Positions 23,152 to 35,802 of a stretch of 64,000 nt of DNA are shown here, piece after piece. Within the stretch, counting starts at the first letter, position 1. Every line of letters begins with the position of its first letter. Source of the stretch: Ciona savignyi (lineage: Eukaryota > Chordata > Ascidiacea > Phlebobranchia > Cionidae); contig CH003304.1 in assembly GCA_000149265.1 (NCBI GenBank), positions 768,905 through 832,904 of the forward strand, written 5' to 3'. The translations under genes were made by a program, and so were the position numbers. The notes under the pieces were generated by a model, which was not told where the DNA came from, searched no databases, and was given only the letters and a program-made list of their open reading frames with translations.

Positions 23152-23802
23152 AAAGTGTAGAGGTTTATGTTCATAGAAATAAGTTTATACTTGGTAACTC
23201 TGCTTGGCACTAACTCTGGTCTGGTTAGACGATTACTTACAGCTAATAGTCCAATATTAGTTCGAACTCTGTCACAAAAGATTTATTTTATCTCGGATTA
23301 CTTGCAGACATGATAAAATATGCATATGATGATTAATTTATTATATGCGGGCATGACTGCATTTATACCAAAAGGGGTCGCGGCTTAGGCAGTGCAGTCA
23401 TGCTTTTATTAGTTGTTCATTGTAAGAGTTATGATTCTTGTAATATCAATCCATTTTCAAAAACAAAAGACAGAATGGTTGTATGTGGGAAGAAGGAAGT
23501 TCTGGGAATCATAATGGCTGCGGTCATGTTAAAGCAGTTTTACAACCTTGTTAGGCGGAGTCATATGGAACCAGTGATAATGAATGCAGTGCATAATAAA
23601 TAATTATAAACTACAAATTTGCTACAAAAGTATTTTTGTCACTACATGAGTGGGACAGGGTATATCCCATTATCTTGAGTGAGACGGGTTGTAACACAAG
23701 CGAAATGGGGTATATCATGAGCGGCTTCTTCACACTGTCTCGCTGAATAGCGTGTTGTCCCACACCGCTGTCTAGTAGAATAGTGTGTTGTCTTAGGTGA
23801 AA

Positions 23803-23958
23803 ACTAAAAGGAGGGAAACCGCACATTAAAATGAAGATTATGACATTAGAGTTAGTTTTAAACATGGGGTTGAAGTTAAGATTAGTTAGGGGTAGGGTTT
23901 AAATTAGTTTCCGTAATTTTAGAGCAGTTTTCCACCTTTCCTTTTCCCTCCTTTTAGT
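23803..23958. mobile_element. MITE with ACTAAAAGGAGGGAAA ends
   Basis: ACTAAAAGGAGGGAAA at 23803-23818 is repeated inverted at about 23943-23958 (TTTTCCCTCCTTTTAGT). The interior has GGGGTTGAAGTTAAG and AGAGCAGTTTTCCACC. Related copies occur at 60958-61085 and, split by a LINE, at 61137-62693. Confidence 0.7.
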
Positions 23959-24159
23959 GTTGCCCCTGTCTTATCCCGGTGACCCGCAGATTAGTGAAGT
24001 CTCCAAATTTCAAATCCAAATTATTACACATAAAACAAAGAGGGAACTTTTCTAAATACGATATCGAAATTGCAGAAACGAAGAATTTATTAAATATTAA
24101 TTCCTTTTGAACCCTGGCTTGGGACTAACCACAGGGAGAGAGGGAAAAAATGTTGGAAC

Positions 24160-24729
24160 TAGGGCTGTACAAGAACCTAGATTCCTATAACGGTTAACCG
24201 ATCAAAGAAAAAAAAAACGGTTTACCGTTAACCGATGTTTAGCCTAATGTTGTCTCTTCCTAGTAATTAGTAATGGGAAAAACGCTCACGGGAGTGCGTC
24301 AGTGGTCCTGTATTGAATCTAGGTCAACATAACTCTAGGTCAAACCGCCGATTAAAGCAATAAACACTGCGACGAATCGTTAGAAAAGCGGCGCTGCGGT
24401 TAGCAAGGCCAAGACCTGCAAAATCATTCCAAGTCGATACGATCTCGAGGCCTCGACCGTTACTCGTATCATCACTTAGGCCTACTGCAAGACAACTGCG
24501 CGGTCTTTAAAAAAGAACAACCACCATATAACTTATATTGTTATCATGCGCTGTTCTAGGCGTGAAAAACAAACACAGTCGGTTAACCATTTATTGATTT
24601 CATTGACAGTTAACTGACGTCCACGTTAACTTCGCACAGCCCTACTTACGTAACTAGATTCCGACGTCCGTAATTTCGTAATTACGCCGAGCTCTAATCG
24701 GTTAACCATTTACCCAATGCACAGCCCTA
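24160..24729. mobile_element. hAT-type MITE, 570 bp, with 8-bp TSD
   Basis: It starts TAGGGCTGTACAAG and ends ATGCACAGCCCTA. The 8-bp word GTTGGAAC flanks it exactly (24152-24159 and 24730-24737). GGTTAACCG words lie near both ends, giving longer inverted similarity. The interior codes nothing convincing. Confidence 0.88.
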
Positions 24730-25446
24730 GTTGGAACCTTTTCTTAAAAATATGAAAACTAATTATAATCATGCCACTGAAAAAACCTTCCCAGAGATAA
24801 CCTTTATGTTTTAATTTTCATTTAAGTGTGCATTTTTCCTTTTTGACGAGAAATTGAATGTGTCAATAAGTTGTAAACTGTAGTCCTTTACGAAAAAAGT
24901 GCGCCTTGTTTTAGAGAAATATTGCAGTGGAATGTGGGAACTTTCTGTTTGCACTCACCTTTTCATGTTGTATAAACAAACAACCTGAAATATTTATTTC
25001 AAAATCGAGTATCATGTTGGGCAACAAAGCATTTTTTTTAACTTTGAATACCGTAAATGCACTAACAATAAATTTAAATGCTGTAATACCCCTACCCTGT
25101 TTTTGCATTAAAACAAAAATAAAAGGCTTAAACATATGTGTAAAATTATCAAAAATATTAAAAAAAAAATTATCGAAGTGATACCCAAGTTCAATAGGCC
25201 TATTATGTGGTGCTAAATTTTCATTAAAATTGTTGTAAGTGCTCAAATGTTTACAAGGTTTTTCTGTTTTAATATATAAAAATAAAGAGAATTTAATTTT
25301 TAATGTATTGAGCTTTGGTAAACTTTTACAGGAATTTTTTTTCAGTTGTTATTGAGGAATAAGTGTTCACGTAGCACTGTTGTTGTCTCTTTTTAGCAAA
25401 GGTTTCAACTTTTTTCTCTGTTTTTATAGCTAGCAAACCAATTAAA

Positions 25447-28430
25447 ATGCCAGTTACTGGTAAAAATGGGCGAAAATATTCTGCTGTATTTGATGAAAAT
25501 TCAACCCATATCCAAGTCTATTCTCCAGTGCCAGAGAAATACACTGGAACCTCGAAGAAAACCAAAACCTTTGGTATGGCTCTGAGACCAAGGATGCCGC
25601 TTAAGCAGCTCAATTCTGTCACAAGCCTTGCTCGAGTGTACTTGAATTCCAAACACAAAAGACTGGAATCTGAATCTGACAGTAAACTTGCTGGTTGCCA
25701 GGATTCGAAATTAAAAAGGAAAGTGCAAAACACATTTAACATTATGGCAGAGGTGAGGGGGCTTTTTCGTGTTGCTATGCAACATACCAACCATTAAAAT
25801 ATTTGTACATATTTGACCTAGTTTTTTTTTTAATTTTAAAAAATGTAATTAATATTTATTATAATTACAAATTACAAAATACAATTGCTATAAATGCACT
25901 ATATTAAAAGTTTACGCAACCATTGCCACGCACTTGTTTATACTTATCATTGTTCATTCCAGAAAATCACTGGCAAAACAAAACGACAACGACTAGAAAA
26001 TTCAACCACAGTGACGACGAACACACCTCGCACGAAATACAGAGAACGTCTAAATATTTCACCCCTGTCACCAGACAACCCCTTTGATTCTCCACTACCA
26101 AGTTCATTATCTTTGTCACTTCGTAGCCGGTAAGATTTCCAGCCATATTTTTGTATATATTAATTTTCTATAAATATTAAATAATTATATTTACTTTTTT
26201 ATTGCCAGTGTCCAAACCCATGATCAAACCCATGAATAGAATTGGTATATGTAACAATCGCTTAAACCATTCTGCGACAAGCATGTACAATGTACAGTTA
26301 CTGTTCTATAATGTATTAAAATTATGGATGTGTCAATTATAACTGTAATGCCGATCGTTTATTAAACCCAAAAATATGTTAGAAAACTTACAGTTGGTTT
26401 ATTTGTAAAATTCCTCCTTGATTTAGTTGGAATGCTTACTTTTGTGAAATATGGTTTTAAATGAATTTTTAGTAGGAGCTAGTAGTACAGGTGTGCAGTA
26501 ATTTTTTTACTACATACAATTGCCATTTGGCACTTAAAACAGTTTGTACTATGTGTGTAGCAAGTTTTGCTGGTTCTGTTTGGATGTTCTCAATCTTTTT
26601 GACCTCGTGCTTTATTTTTATTTGCATACAGGTTAAATATAATAAATTAATATCCTTAAATATGATTTGATATAAATTGCATTTTACAATGAATCAAATC
26701 AAGCTGTTTATTTATTTATTCATCAGTGAATCTACTTCTGCTAGTAAGCACAAGACATGCACAAGGAGAAAGAGGTACAATCATTATGAGTGATAAATCT
26801 TTATCTTGCAGTTACAATTAATTTAAACTATGGACATAAAATGCATATATTCCAATGTACAAATGTTCTGTTTTCTTGTTTATTGACACAGCTTCAGATA
26901 TGTTAACAACACTATTATAACATATGATGCTTGGTATGTAGGTGGGAGTTTAGTAGCTCATTTTGTCCATAATGTACGGAACTACGGAAGCAAGTTCTTT
27001 ATTAATATTCATTAATGTGATGTTATGGTTGCTTCTAGCTTGCTTAGGACAGTGAGTATTTGTGAGTTATACTATCATAAGCTGTCTGGTTACTGCATTG
27101 TGTTGTATATGATTGAAACGTTCTTCAACTTTGGTAGAACCCATTAACACACTGAGTTCAGGCGATGTCTGTTAAGTGCCTTGCCAAAGGACACAACCGA
27201 CCAGCTATCGACCAGTTTCGAACCTGGAACCTTTAGGGAATTTTGAACTGAGTTTGTAATGAGCTAAGATAAACGGCTTTCAATACAAATTCTACACTCC
27301 ACTTTTAGTTGCAAAATTTGCAAAACAAAATTCAGCAGTTGAGAAGGTTAATGTTATCATATTTTCATCACAGCCTTACTTTTCACAGGAGTTATCGGGC
27401 AGATGACTTTAACAATCATTTAGAGAAAGTATCGTGTGGAATTGAACAGCTGAGAACGAACGCCGATAATTTCACTGCTGCCAGTAAGACTCCAGCTTCC
27501 ATTGCCAAAAAGTATGCGGAAATGCTTTCGGTTTTTTATGTTTCAGCTCTTGCTTATCGGGTAATGGTTAAATTACCTTAATCATTTGTGGATTTACTTT
27601 TTTTTTCACTTTAACCTCGAAAAAATCGCATACTCCTCAGTACTGGGTTATAATTTTTACTCACTTTTTTCAACCCTCTGGACTTAAAAAAAAGTGGAAA
27701 AAGTACTGTCTTTATTGTTAGTTTTAACGTTCACATCTGTTTTTTTACTTTATATCACAGTGTATAGCTGAACACTATAATAGCTCCAGTAACCCGGCAG
27801 TGAGCAAAGTTATCTTACAATTGCCCTGGTCTTAAACACCCTTACGTTTTCCCATCTTAAGATTTGTCCGGCCAGTTAGTCTGGCGGTTAAGTGTGTCGT
27901 CTTTCAATTGAAAGGTTGCAGGTGCGAAACTGGTCGCCACTCAGCTAGTTGGTTGTGTTTTTGGGCAAGAACTAGCAGATAAATGGGTTTTACCAAATTG
28001 AAGAAACGTGTCTATCATACACAACACACTGCAATAGCTCCCGAGGGGATCTGTCGTTTGCCCGTGTGTTAACCCCCTTGGTTTTCCCATTCATGGGGAT
28101 AAACATGAATATCCTATCCTATCCTGTTTACAACCGATCTCTGCCGTAACGCTTTGTGTTTTTAATCAAGCATTAAATGTCACCATTTTCAGGCGACGCC
28201 AAGCGACGTTCAATCAATACAACGCGCTGAACGACGACTCGCCTGAAACCCTGCGATCTCGCCGTGCGATGGCGCGCTCGAGTGCACGTAATCTCGGTTT
28301 AAAGTTCGCCAAATCCGCTTCGAACATCGAAACTCGGCTCTCGAAAAAACCCCACTACGAAGCGGTGTCGTCACCGAAAAACCTACGTGGCAACTTCAAC
28401 TCTGCAGTGGATATCCGTGCAACTGAGTAG
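25447..28430 (+). CDS. Basic Ser/Arg/Lys-rich protein of unknown function, 5 exons
   Basis: Exons: 25447-25752, 25963-26129, 26727-26774 (a 48-nt exon that keeps phase), 27389-27560, and a last exon after the strong acceptor TTTTCAG at 28192. The first four give 231 in-frame residues: a basic N-terminal part (GMALRPRMPLKQLNSVTSLA), a Thr/Pro/Ser segment (TNTPRTKYRERLNISPLSP) and a helical, heptad-like part (EKVSCGIEQLRTNADNF). In phase the last exon adds 17 residues and stops at 28244-28246. One frame over, it is open for 78 codons to TAG at 28428, with coding-like composition. A missed small exon or an indel is possible. A splice acceptor 17 bp before the ATG suggests a leader. It is likely nuclear or a phosphoprotein by composition; a weak likeness to the PIMREG/FAM64A basic region is only a guess. 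Confidence 0.6.
27090..27232 (-). repeat. tRNA-derived SINE, reverse, partial
   Basis: CTGCATTGTGTTGTATATGA through GTTAAGTGCC to CAGTTTCGAACCTGGAACCT. The tail half is missing. It lies in an intron of the basic-protein gene. Confidence 0.85.
27759..28125 (+). repeat. tRNA-derived SINEs: a 3' fragment, then a near-full copy
   Basis: A diverged 3' half (about 27759-27855, AATAGCTCCAGTAACCCGGC) is followed by a forward copy from GTCCGGCCAGTTAGTCTGGC at 27866 to an ATCCTATCCTATCC tail at about 28125. The copy has a small internal deletion around GGGCAAGAACTAGC. Confidence 0.85.
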
Positions 28431-28609
28431 CACCTACAACGGACATCATGCTCTACGAGTACGACAAACTTCTTTTCCTCTCACTTATCGCGTCGGATGT
28501 TTTTTTAAATAGATTTGAATTTAATAGGTGACATCTGGTATTAGTAATCACCTGATAAAAATGCAATTGCAACCTTATTATCGATTTTTAGTGTAACAAC
28601 AAGCCGCGC

Positions 28610-28615
28610 AATAAA
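28610..28615 (+). terminator. Polyadenylation signal of the basic-protein gene
   Basis: AATAAA in GCGCAATAAAGACC, 180 bp after the later of the two candidate stops. Confidence 0.55.
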
Positions 28616-29238
28616 GACCATAATGTTTGCTTATTTAGCCACAAAGCTATAAATTACGTCATAATCTTGATAGACGTTTGGAAATTAGCTTCCATATTTG
28701 TTAGCTATCAAGTTCTAGGAACTCAAGATGTTTGTTCTGAGTCAACATCAAGTGACGTGTTGTTCTGTATATTAAATACCTTTCAGTGCTTTTGCCCGTG
28801 TATAGTGTTACACACAAGCTGTAATTTAGTTTTACTTTACCTATTGCTGATTCATGTGTTGTGTTTTTGCGGATGATTTATGTGTGCTAAACGCTACCGT
28901 AGTCTTCGGTTGATATAATCAATTATTTGCTTAATGGTGCTTCGCTTGTACAAATCATTTCTTAAGGAACAACAAATTACATTTTCAAATATGTTTTTAA
29001 TCCTTTACACTGATTGATTTTCTTGTCATTTGCTACTAAGGTACAGTCTTATTTGTATTACCACCCTTCATATAACTGTTTGAAATAAACGCCATCGCTA
29101 GAATTTGCATTAAAAGTTTGTTTACCTTATTCTGCCTATTCTAAGTAAATGTTGTGCCGTTTGAGCGAATGTGCTTTTGCAAACCTTATTTGGAGACCTA
29201 ATTGTACACGGTTTTTGTGTAAGTTTTTTTCTCTTTGG

Positions 29239-29355
29239 TCAAAACGTTACCGATCCAAGTATCAAACCAATTATCGTCTCGCTACTCGGACCGTTTTTTG
29301 TATAGAAGTCGGTATATGTATCGGTCGCGTTAACAATTCGGCCACAAGACCGTAG
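29239..29355 (-). repeat. Second tRNA-like SINE family, reverse copy
   Basis: Read on the minus strand it has TACGGTCTTGTGGCCGAATT, then GTTAACGCGACCGATACA and GACGATAATTGGTTTGATAC. It is one of the better-preserved copies of the family also seen at 38935. Confidence 0.6.
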
Positions 29356-29363
29356 GTGACGTA

Positions 29364-29589
29364 ATGGATAGGATGGGATATTTATGTTTATCCCCGTTAA
29401 TGGGAAAATAAGGGGGTTAACACACGGCAATCGTCAGATCAGCTCGCGCCTGCCGTCGGGTTACCGGAGCTATTGCAGTGTGTTATGTATGATAGTAACG
29501 TTCTTCAATTTAGTAGAACTCATTAATCCGCTGGGTTCAGGTAATGTCCGTTAAGTGCCTTGCCCAAGGACACAACTGACTAGCAAGCG
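29364..29589 (-). repeat. tRNA-derived SINE, reverse
   Basis: ATAGGATGGGATATTTATG through GGGGGTTAACACAC and GCTGGGTTCAGGTAATG to GACACAACTGACTAGC. The tRNA-like head is absent. Confidence 0.85.
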
Positions 29590-30190
29590 AAAGAGAGACA
29601 AACGAAGTTTTTGCCCTGCGTTGCTCACTCGTACTTTGACAACTAGAAAATGTTCAGCTTTTTTAAATTCGATAAGAATTACTGGATTCACAAAAATTGA
29701 AAATTGATCTAAATTTCGAAAAAGAAAGCAATATAATAAAAATAAATTTCCGTTCATATCAAATCATAGTTTAAATATCCGTTCACCCATATTGGCTCGT
29801 TTCGTAATTGCTAAAAACGCAGTTGGACAAAGTACGATTTTCGGAAAAACCTAAAATTGGAGCACAGAAACATTTTACAAATTAAAATCAGCGGCATTTC
29901 GCTCTAATTAAACTACCAGAATTATTTAGTTGTCCAAATCTGTTTCCACACACTGTTATTATATCTAACTGTCTCCACTTGTTTCACCGAGACCCTTCTT
30001 TATGTCAAGCAACAATATCCATACCATTTTAAACTACGGCCATGCCAAGTCATTCGATTTAATTGTGTTTATTTATGTACAGTGAACAATTACGTCACAT
30101 GTCGTCGTACGTATATAAACTAGTTTTGACTCTTGTCAAAGCGACGCTATATAGAACAAGTCATACAGCACGATTAAAAAAAACAGTGTA

Positions 30191-30196
30191 TTTATT
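30191..30196 (-). terminator. Polyadenylation signal of Reeler gene 1
   Basis: AATAAA on the minus strand (TTTATT on plus), 56 bp after the stop codon. Confidence 0.55.
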
Positions 30197-30251
30197 CTAC
30201 TGATCTAAATATTTTTTTTTATCAATACAGCACTTTTTTATCCTTTAAATA

Positions 30252-31398
30252 TTAAAATATTGTGCTCGTAGCCTCCAACATGCGGCTTAATGTTCCCAGC
30301 ATTGCTAAACAGAAGAGGGCGTATGAGAGCTGCAGGGCGTTTCCGGAATCAGTGGTGTGTTCGACTTCTGGTGCGGGCGGGGTAGTGGTGGTTACTTCTG
30401 GGAGAGTGGTAGTTACTACACGTGGCATCACCGTAAAGTTTCCAGTCGGCAGCTTCACCCAAAAGGTTCTCAGCTCCATAACCACAGTTGCACTGTGGAG
30501 ATACAAAGGTTTAACGCCTAATAAACATACAAACTTTAATTTAAATCTGCTCAATCGATTACTGACTAACCCATGGATATTCGACCCTTAACTAGACATA
30601 TTGTTTGCACTTACTAAATAATAAAATTCGTTGGTTGATTAACATCAGGCGCGCTCCATGTAAATTCCTGTGGAAGTGTTTTGTTGTTGGCATTTTTGTG
30701 AGTCAGCGCTCCGGTCGGCGAGCTACAGTTGATCGTCTGATAGTCGTTGCTGTCTGCTGGTACGAACCAAGACCCGACAGCAGCATCATTTTGTCCTATC
30801 GCCCGCGCCTCCAATAAAATTCCCTTGAAGGTGCCATTTCCGTCCAGAGTGACTGTAAATGTAAAATTTAATAGTACATTTAAATGTTGTACAATTTACA
30901 ACAAGAAAATCGTTTACTTTCATCTTAGTCTTGTGTATTGGGTGCTATTCATTTTGAGTCAACGTTTAAATTTACGTTGGTCGTCGTTGAGGGCTACTCA
31001 AGGAAAAATTTAAGGGTGTGTAATTATTTCTGCAAAACTTTTCTAAGAAATACCAAATAATCCTTAAAATTTAAGTTTTTAAATTCAAATTCAACCATTT
31101 CTTAACAATTGGTAATTTAAATATACAGATTTTTTCCATATGCAAAATAAATTGGCCCAACAAGCTGCAGTGCTAGCGGTGTTTGCTTTTATAATCACAT
31201 ACCCGTCTGTATGTTTCCTGACTCTAGACTAAGCATCCCAACCGACACATTATATGGAGAGATCGCAGTCGAAGGAGTGTTGTTATGCTTAGTAAGACCT
31301 GGATCCGGAGTCATGCTCATGCACGCAGCAAGCGGTGCACCACCAGGAAGGCCATGGGCATATGCCAACAAGCCAAATACAACCAACACAGACAACAT
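30252..31398 (-). CDS. Reeler-domain protein 1, secreted with hydrophobic C-terminal tail, 224 aa
   Basis: Exons: 31398-31203, 30852-30615 and 30492-30252, spliced in phases 1 and 2. A signal peptide (LSVLVVFGLLAYAHG) is followed by the Reeler domain. The domain begins PGGAPLAACMSMTPDPG, continues GTFKGILLEARA, INCSSPTGALTH and PQEFTWSAP, and closes with YATVVMELRTFWV. These are hallmarks of the Reeler fold seen in reelin, insect defence proteins and ferric-chelate-reductase-like proteins. A Thr/Pro-rich, probably glycosylated stalk (TTTLPEVTTTTPPAPE) follows, then a hydrophobic segment (LSYALFCLAMLGTL). This suggests GPI or membrane anchoring. A role in immune binding is family knowledge, not shown here. 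The neighbouring gene at 36-37 kb is a paralogue with identical intron phases. Confidence 0.88.
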
Positions 31399-32779
31399 GG
31401 CAAAATGTATAAAGCGTTACCGTTTAGTGATACAACACTGTAATAAAAATAAATTCACATAAAATAAAATGTCGTTTCTCTAAAAAATCTATAAATTGTA
31501 TTTTCCCAGCACGTTTCACATTTGTCCGGTTTAAACATAATTTAATTTCTAATACCATCATAAATAAAAATACAAAAATAATTACAAATTTCCAATCAAC
31601 TTTTAAATATAATTATATTTTAGATCCGCCATATAGCTGGATATCAACTTATTGCATCATTTTTATCCGATTTAATACCCTTATAACAAAATGATTTTTC
31701 GTTATCAAAACGTAATGTATATGGTGATATAAGAAAGAAGAGATACTAAGTAAAAAAGTATCTTTATATTTTAGCTCGGTGCTCCACAACATTCCGCAAC
31801 AACAGCTCCGAAACTTACTATTTGACCTAATATTGCAGTCCAACTTATACAATGGGATGTCATCCGACAAGCTATATACATTTGATTTTATATAAGCAAA
31901 GTGCCTGATAGTCGTAGATTCAAATTTATCAAAAACATAATTTATTTTTATTTGGTAAAAACCGTGTTTAAAAAATTATTATTATTTTCTCGCGGCACAC
32001 CGAGCATTGTCTTGCGGCACAGCAGTGCTGTTCTAGTTTCGTGTAGAAAAATATTACTGCGGACATAGAATCGTGTTCCTTTTTTAAGTCTAGCTTAACC
32101 TGTCTTAGTGTACAACTAGCCTACTGGACAAAAGGTCATAAGAAAATAAGTTTTCTACGGGCAGCATATAGATAATAAAAATAGTACTGTTCGTTTTCTT
32201 GTTTCTTTTCTATTTCTGCCCAGGTTAAAACTTATTTGGTATATCACAGGGTGTGTACATAAAAACACTTTCAACAACGATTTGAAATCGCAACGTTGAG
32301 GTAAAATTTAACCTTGCCAAGAAAAAGGGGCCCACTTTGTACATAACAACGAAGCGTCCTATAAATATATCGCTACTTCTTATGTAACCAACACGACTAT
32401 GAAGCGTCATGGATAAAATACACAGTAAAGTAAAATACCGCGAATTTGGTTACTTATTACTTTCCAGACGTAAGTTTGGTAATTTAAACAAGTTCTTTTT
32501 AAATTAATTGCTTAACCATTAGCTTGCGAGGTGGCCATCCGAAGGGTGTTTTACACAAGGCGCTGGTTAAACATTTGTTTCACCCTGTAATGACCTTAAC
32601 GGACGTTGCCTGTACGCAGTGGTTTAATGAGTTGCACACAAACAGTGTTAATGTCTCTATTTGACACATGATAGTTTTAATATTCCGACTGTGCACGAGG
32701 TGGTCTGACGATTGGCTCATTAGAACGGCCAATTGATCTCTCCGTCACTTAAAGATTCTAAACCTATGCACAGTTGGTT

Positions 32780-32935
32780 CGTTTAGTTTATTTTTTGTTT
32801 CAACGATGCAAACACGAAGCAGGACATTTTATATAAAAATGGAAATGAAAAAAGACGGAAAAAAAACAAGGACGATAAAACGTCTTATAATTTAATCAAT
32901 TATTTACATATATTTTAACGTGACCGCCAGAGATG
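32780..32935 (+). repeat. Dispersed repeat with an ACGATG-type core (copy 3)
   Basis: GTTTAGTTTATTTTTTGTTT, then CAACGATGCAAACACGAAGC and AGGACATTTTATATAAAAAT, matching the repeats at 318 and 17361. Confidence 0.55.
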
Positions 32936-33711
32936 TGTGCAATAGCTAAAATAATCCGTGTGTATCGGACAATTGTCTGTACAGCCATACCATCGGAAGT
33001 AAACATCCCAGTTTAAATTAATTCGCAATTACGACATTCAGGCATTCAGCTCGATTTCTGCTAATATCACGAAATAGTCTTATTACGGTAGTAGTAGCGT
33101 GTCCTCAGTCCGCATATATGAGGGTGGGGCTAAAAGGCTCATACCACAAATCGGCACATTTAGGTCAACAACCCAGTAGCAACTAATGAAAGCAATGCTT
33201 TGACTGATTTACGTGCTGGCGATAAAGCACGTTTATAAGATCGTGACTGACACATTCGATTATGTTTACCTACTTTCTGGGGAATGAGTGAGCTATTGGA
33301 TATTCGATAACATCAAGTACTTTCGTTTTAAACGGTATTTACCTTATAAACAAAGCCATCAATAATTAGCTTGAAGCGTATCGCTTTTTGTCATACTGAA
33401 AAAATGCCCAATAGTTTAAACCAATATGATAGGCCTACATAGGAAAATTCTGTGTTAGGATACTTGAAAACTCTTTATATAAAGAGGTACTATTAAAAGT
33501 ACCTAAACGCAGCAATGTTTATTGTACTTCTTGTTTTTTTAGCCAACCTTGAGCTATTTTCTTTTTTACTTGGTTTTCGATTTTTATTTGCTCAAACTAA
33601 TAATTAAAGTATAAGCTTCTCATTAGATCCCCAAAAGTTGGTTTGCTACACAAATACTCTAAATTACAAAAAGTATCTGAAAAAAAATCTGAAGTAAATG
33701 TGGTTTGTATA

Positions 33712-33802
33712 GGATAAGATAGTCGGATAGAAGGATAGAATATTCATGTATATACCAATGAATGGGAAAATGAAGGGGGTTAACACACAGGCAATTGTCA
33801 GA
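33712..33802 (-). repeat. SINE tail fragment, reverse
   Basis: GATAGAAGGATAGAATATTC through GAATGGGAAAATGAAGGGGG to ACACACAGGCAATTGTCAG. Only the 3' end of the SINE is present. Confidence 0.8.
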
Positions 33803-35288
33803 AAATAAAAGTAAAAACCGATATTTTATGTCATTTTCAAAAAACGAGTGGATGTTACCATCTAATCTAAGCAAACATCAACAAATAAACACATAATACA
33901 GCTGCGCGACGACACATTATTATCGTAAACACGATAAATATATTATTTTATTGATCTTACTTTACCCTTACCCCTCCCTATGAAATTCAATAATAACGTC
34001 TTTTTATAACATATAATAACTATTTTCTAACCAAGTCACGCAGGTTTTATTTATAACTATCGTTTTTAAATTGTTTTCCGAAATGGGCTTGTATACCAAG
34101 ACTGTTTTTAAAATCTGTATTGAAATCTGTAACTATGTATCGGCCGCTTTAACAACTCGGCTACAAGACCGTACTATATTCAAATGGATTTTAACGTGTG
34201 GTGCAGGAAAGGTAGTGCCCTCCTACAGTCCAGTAAAAGCATTTCTGAAAAACAACACGCTATAAATAGCCAGTTATCAACCAAGAAGCCCTCTTAGGGC
34301 CAATACGTATTTGGAATCAACTGTTATATTGGCGGCTTTTGCCTTTGGACTTTTATATATTTCTTTTCTTTATATCATGGGTTGTAATTAAAAACTGTGA
34401 AAATAATGCATGTTACTTTTTAAAGCGCTTTTTCAGAAATTGGATTTAAAAATCCATATACGGGATCTAAATGCTGTGTCGATACCTCCACAATTGAGCC
34501 TAATACATTTGACGGTGGACCTGGCATGTGCATCTCTGACAGACAGATATTCCTCCTTTTTGCCATGGGGTTTATCTTAGAATTAGTTTTATTATAATAC
34601 GCGTCCCCAACAATTTCTGTAGGATCGGAGATCCTTAGCCATCACATCTATGTGATTTTAAAATTCTAACATGTTTTTGTCGACTGTATAACCACAGGGT
34701 TTCTTAAGCTATTGGTTACATTGAATCTAACACGCTGTCTTACGATTAACCTTGAAATGATCACGGTTTTTGTTTGTTTTTAAGACGTTACATTTTGTTG
34801 TATATGATATTACGTATTTTCTAGTTTTAGTAGAATTTGTTGTTGGATTCAGGCAATGTCAAGTTCCATGCTCAGAAACACAAACGTCCAGCAAGTGGTT
34901 TCAATTAAACAACTTGTGGTTGCATTATAAGGGCTGTATTATCCCAATGTATAAAGGCTTTAATGGTTGTTTTAAATGTAGTAGATAAGCATTTGCTTTT
35001 ATTTAATTATAATAGTCAAGATGTGTTTATCTAAAACAGTAGTGTCCGGCCATGGTAGACACATTCTCTGCTTGTTCGTTTGGACGCTTTTTATTTCGTC
35101 TCGTATCGGAATGTCGGGAAAACATTTAACATCAGAACTTGTAAAACTTTTGCAACACAGATGTTATATAAAAGTACCAGTTCCTACCGAAGAGTTATCA
35201 TTCCTGATTGGCAAATGCAAGTCGAAAGTAACCTTGATGCACCCCATGTTAATAAGCTTTACGGGTTACTTTAAATGTAATAGTTAAG

Positions 35289-35802
35289 TATTTGCTTTAT
35301 AGTAGTTAAGAATATGCTTTATAATAGTTAAGACTTTGCATTATAACAGTTAATAAATTGCTTTATAATAGTTAAGACTTTGCTTTATAATATAGTTAAT
35401 AATTTGCTTTATAATAGTTAAAACTTTGCTTTATAATAGTTAATAAATTGCTTTATAATAGTTAAGACTTCGCTTTATAATAGTTAAAAATATTCTTTAT
35501 AATAGTTAAGACTTTGCTTTATAATAGTTAATTAATTGCTTTATAATAGTTAAGACTTTGCTTTATAATAGTTAATAATTTGCTTTATAATAGTTAAGAA
35601 TATGCTTTATAATAGTTGGGAATATGCTTTATAATAGTTGGGAATATGCTTAACAATAGTTAAGAATATGCCTTACAATAGTTAAGAATATGCTTTTTAA
35701 TAGTTAAGATATGCTTTATAATAGTTAAGAACATGCCTTATTACAATAGTTAAGAATATGCTTTATAACAGTTAAGAACATGCTTTACAATAGTTAAGAT
35801 TT
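35289..35802 (+). repeat. Minisatellite, 21-22 bp unit
   Basis: About 24 units of GCTTTATAATAGTTAAGA plus a variable ATAT or CTTT spacer. The first half uses AGACTTT/ATAAATT spacers, while the second half shifts to AATATGC and C-containing variants, so two subfamilies are visible. The flank at about 34950-35020 holds a single related unit. Confidence 0.93.

Noticed and set aside
35021-35287. Open stretch of 88 codons on the plus strand
   Set aside because: It has two overlapping open frames, no family pattern, and its end merges with the minisatellite seed sequence.
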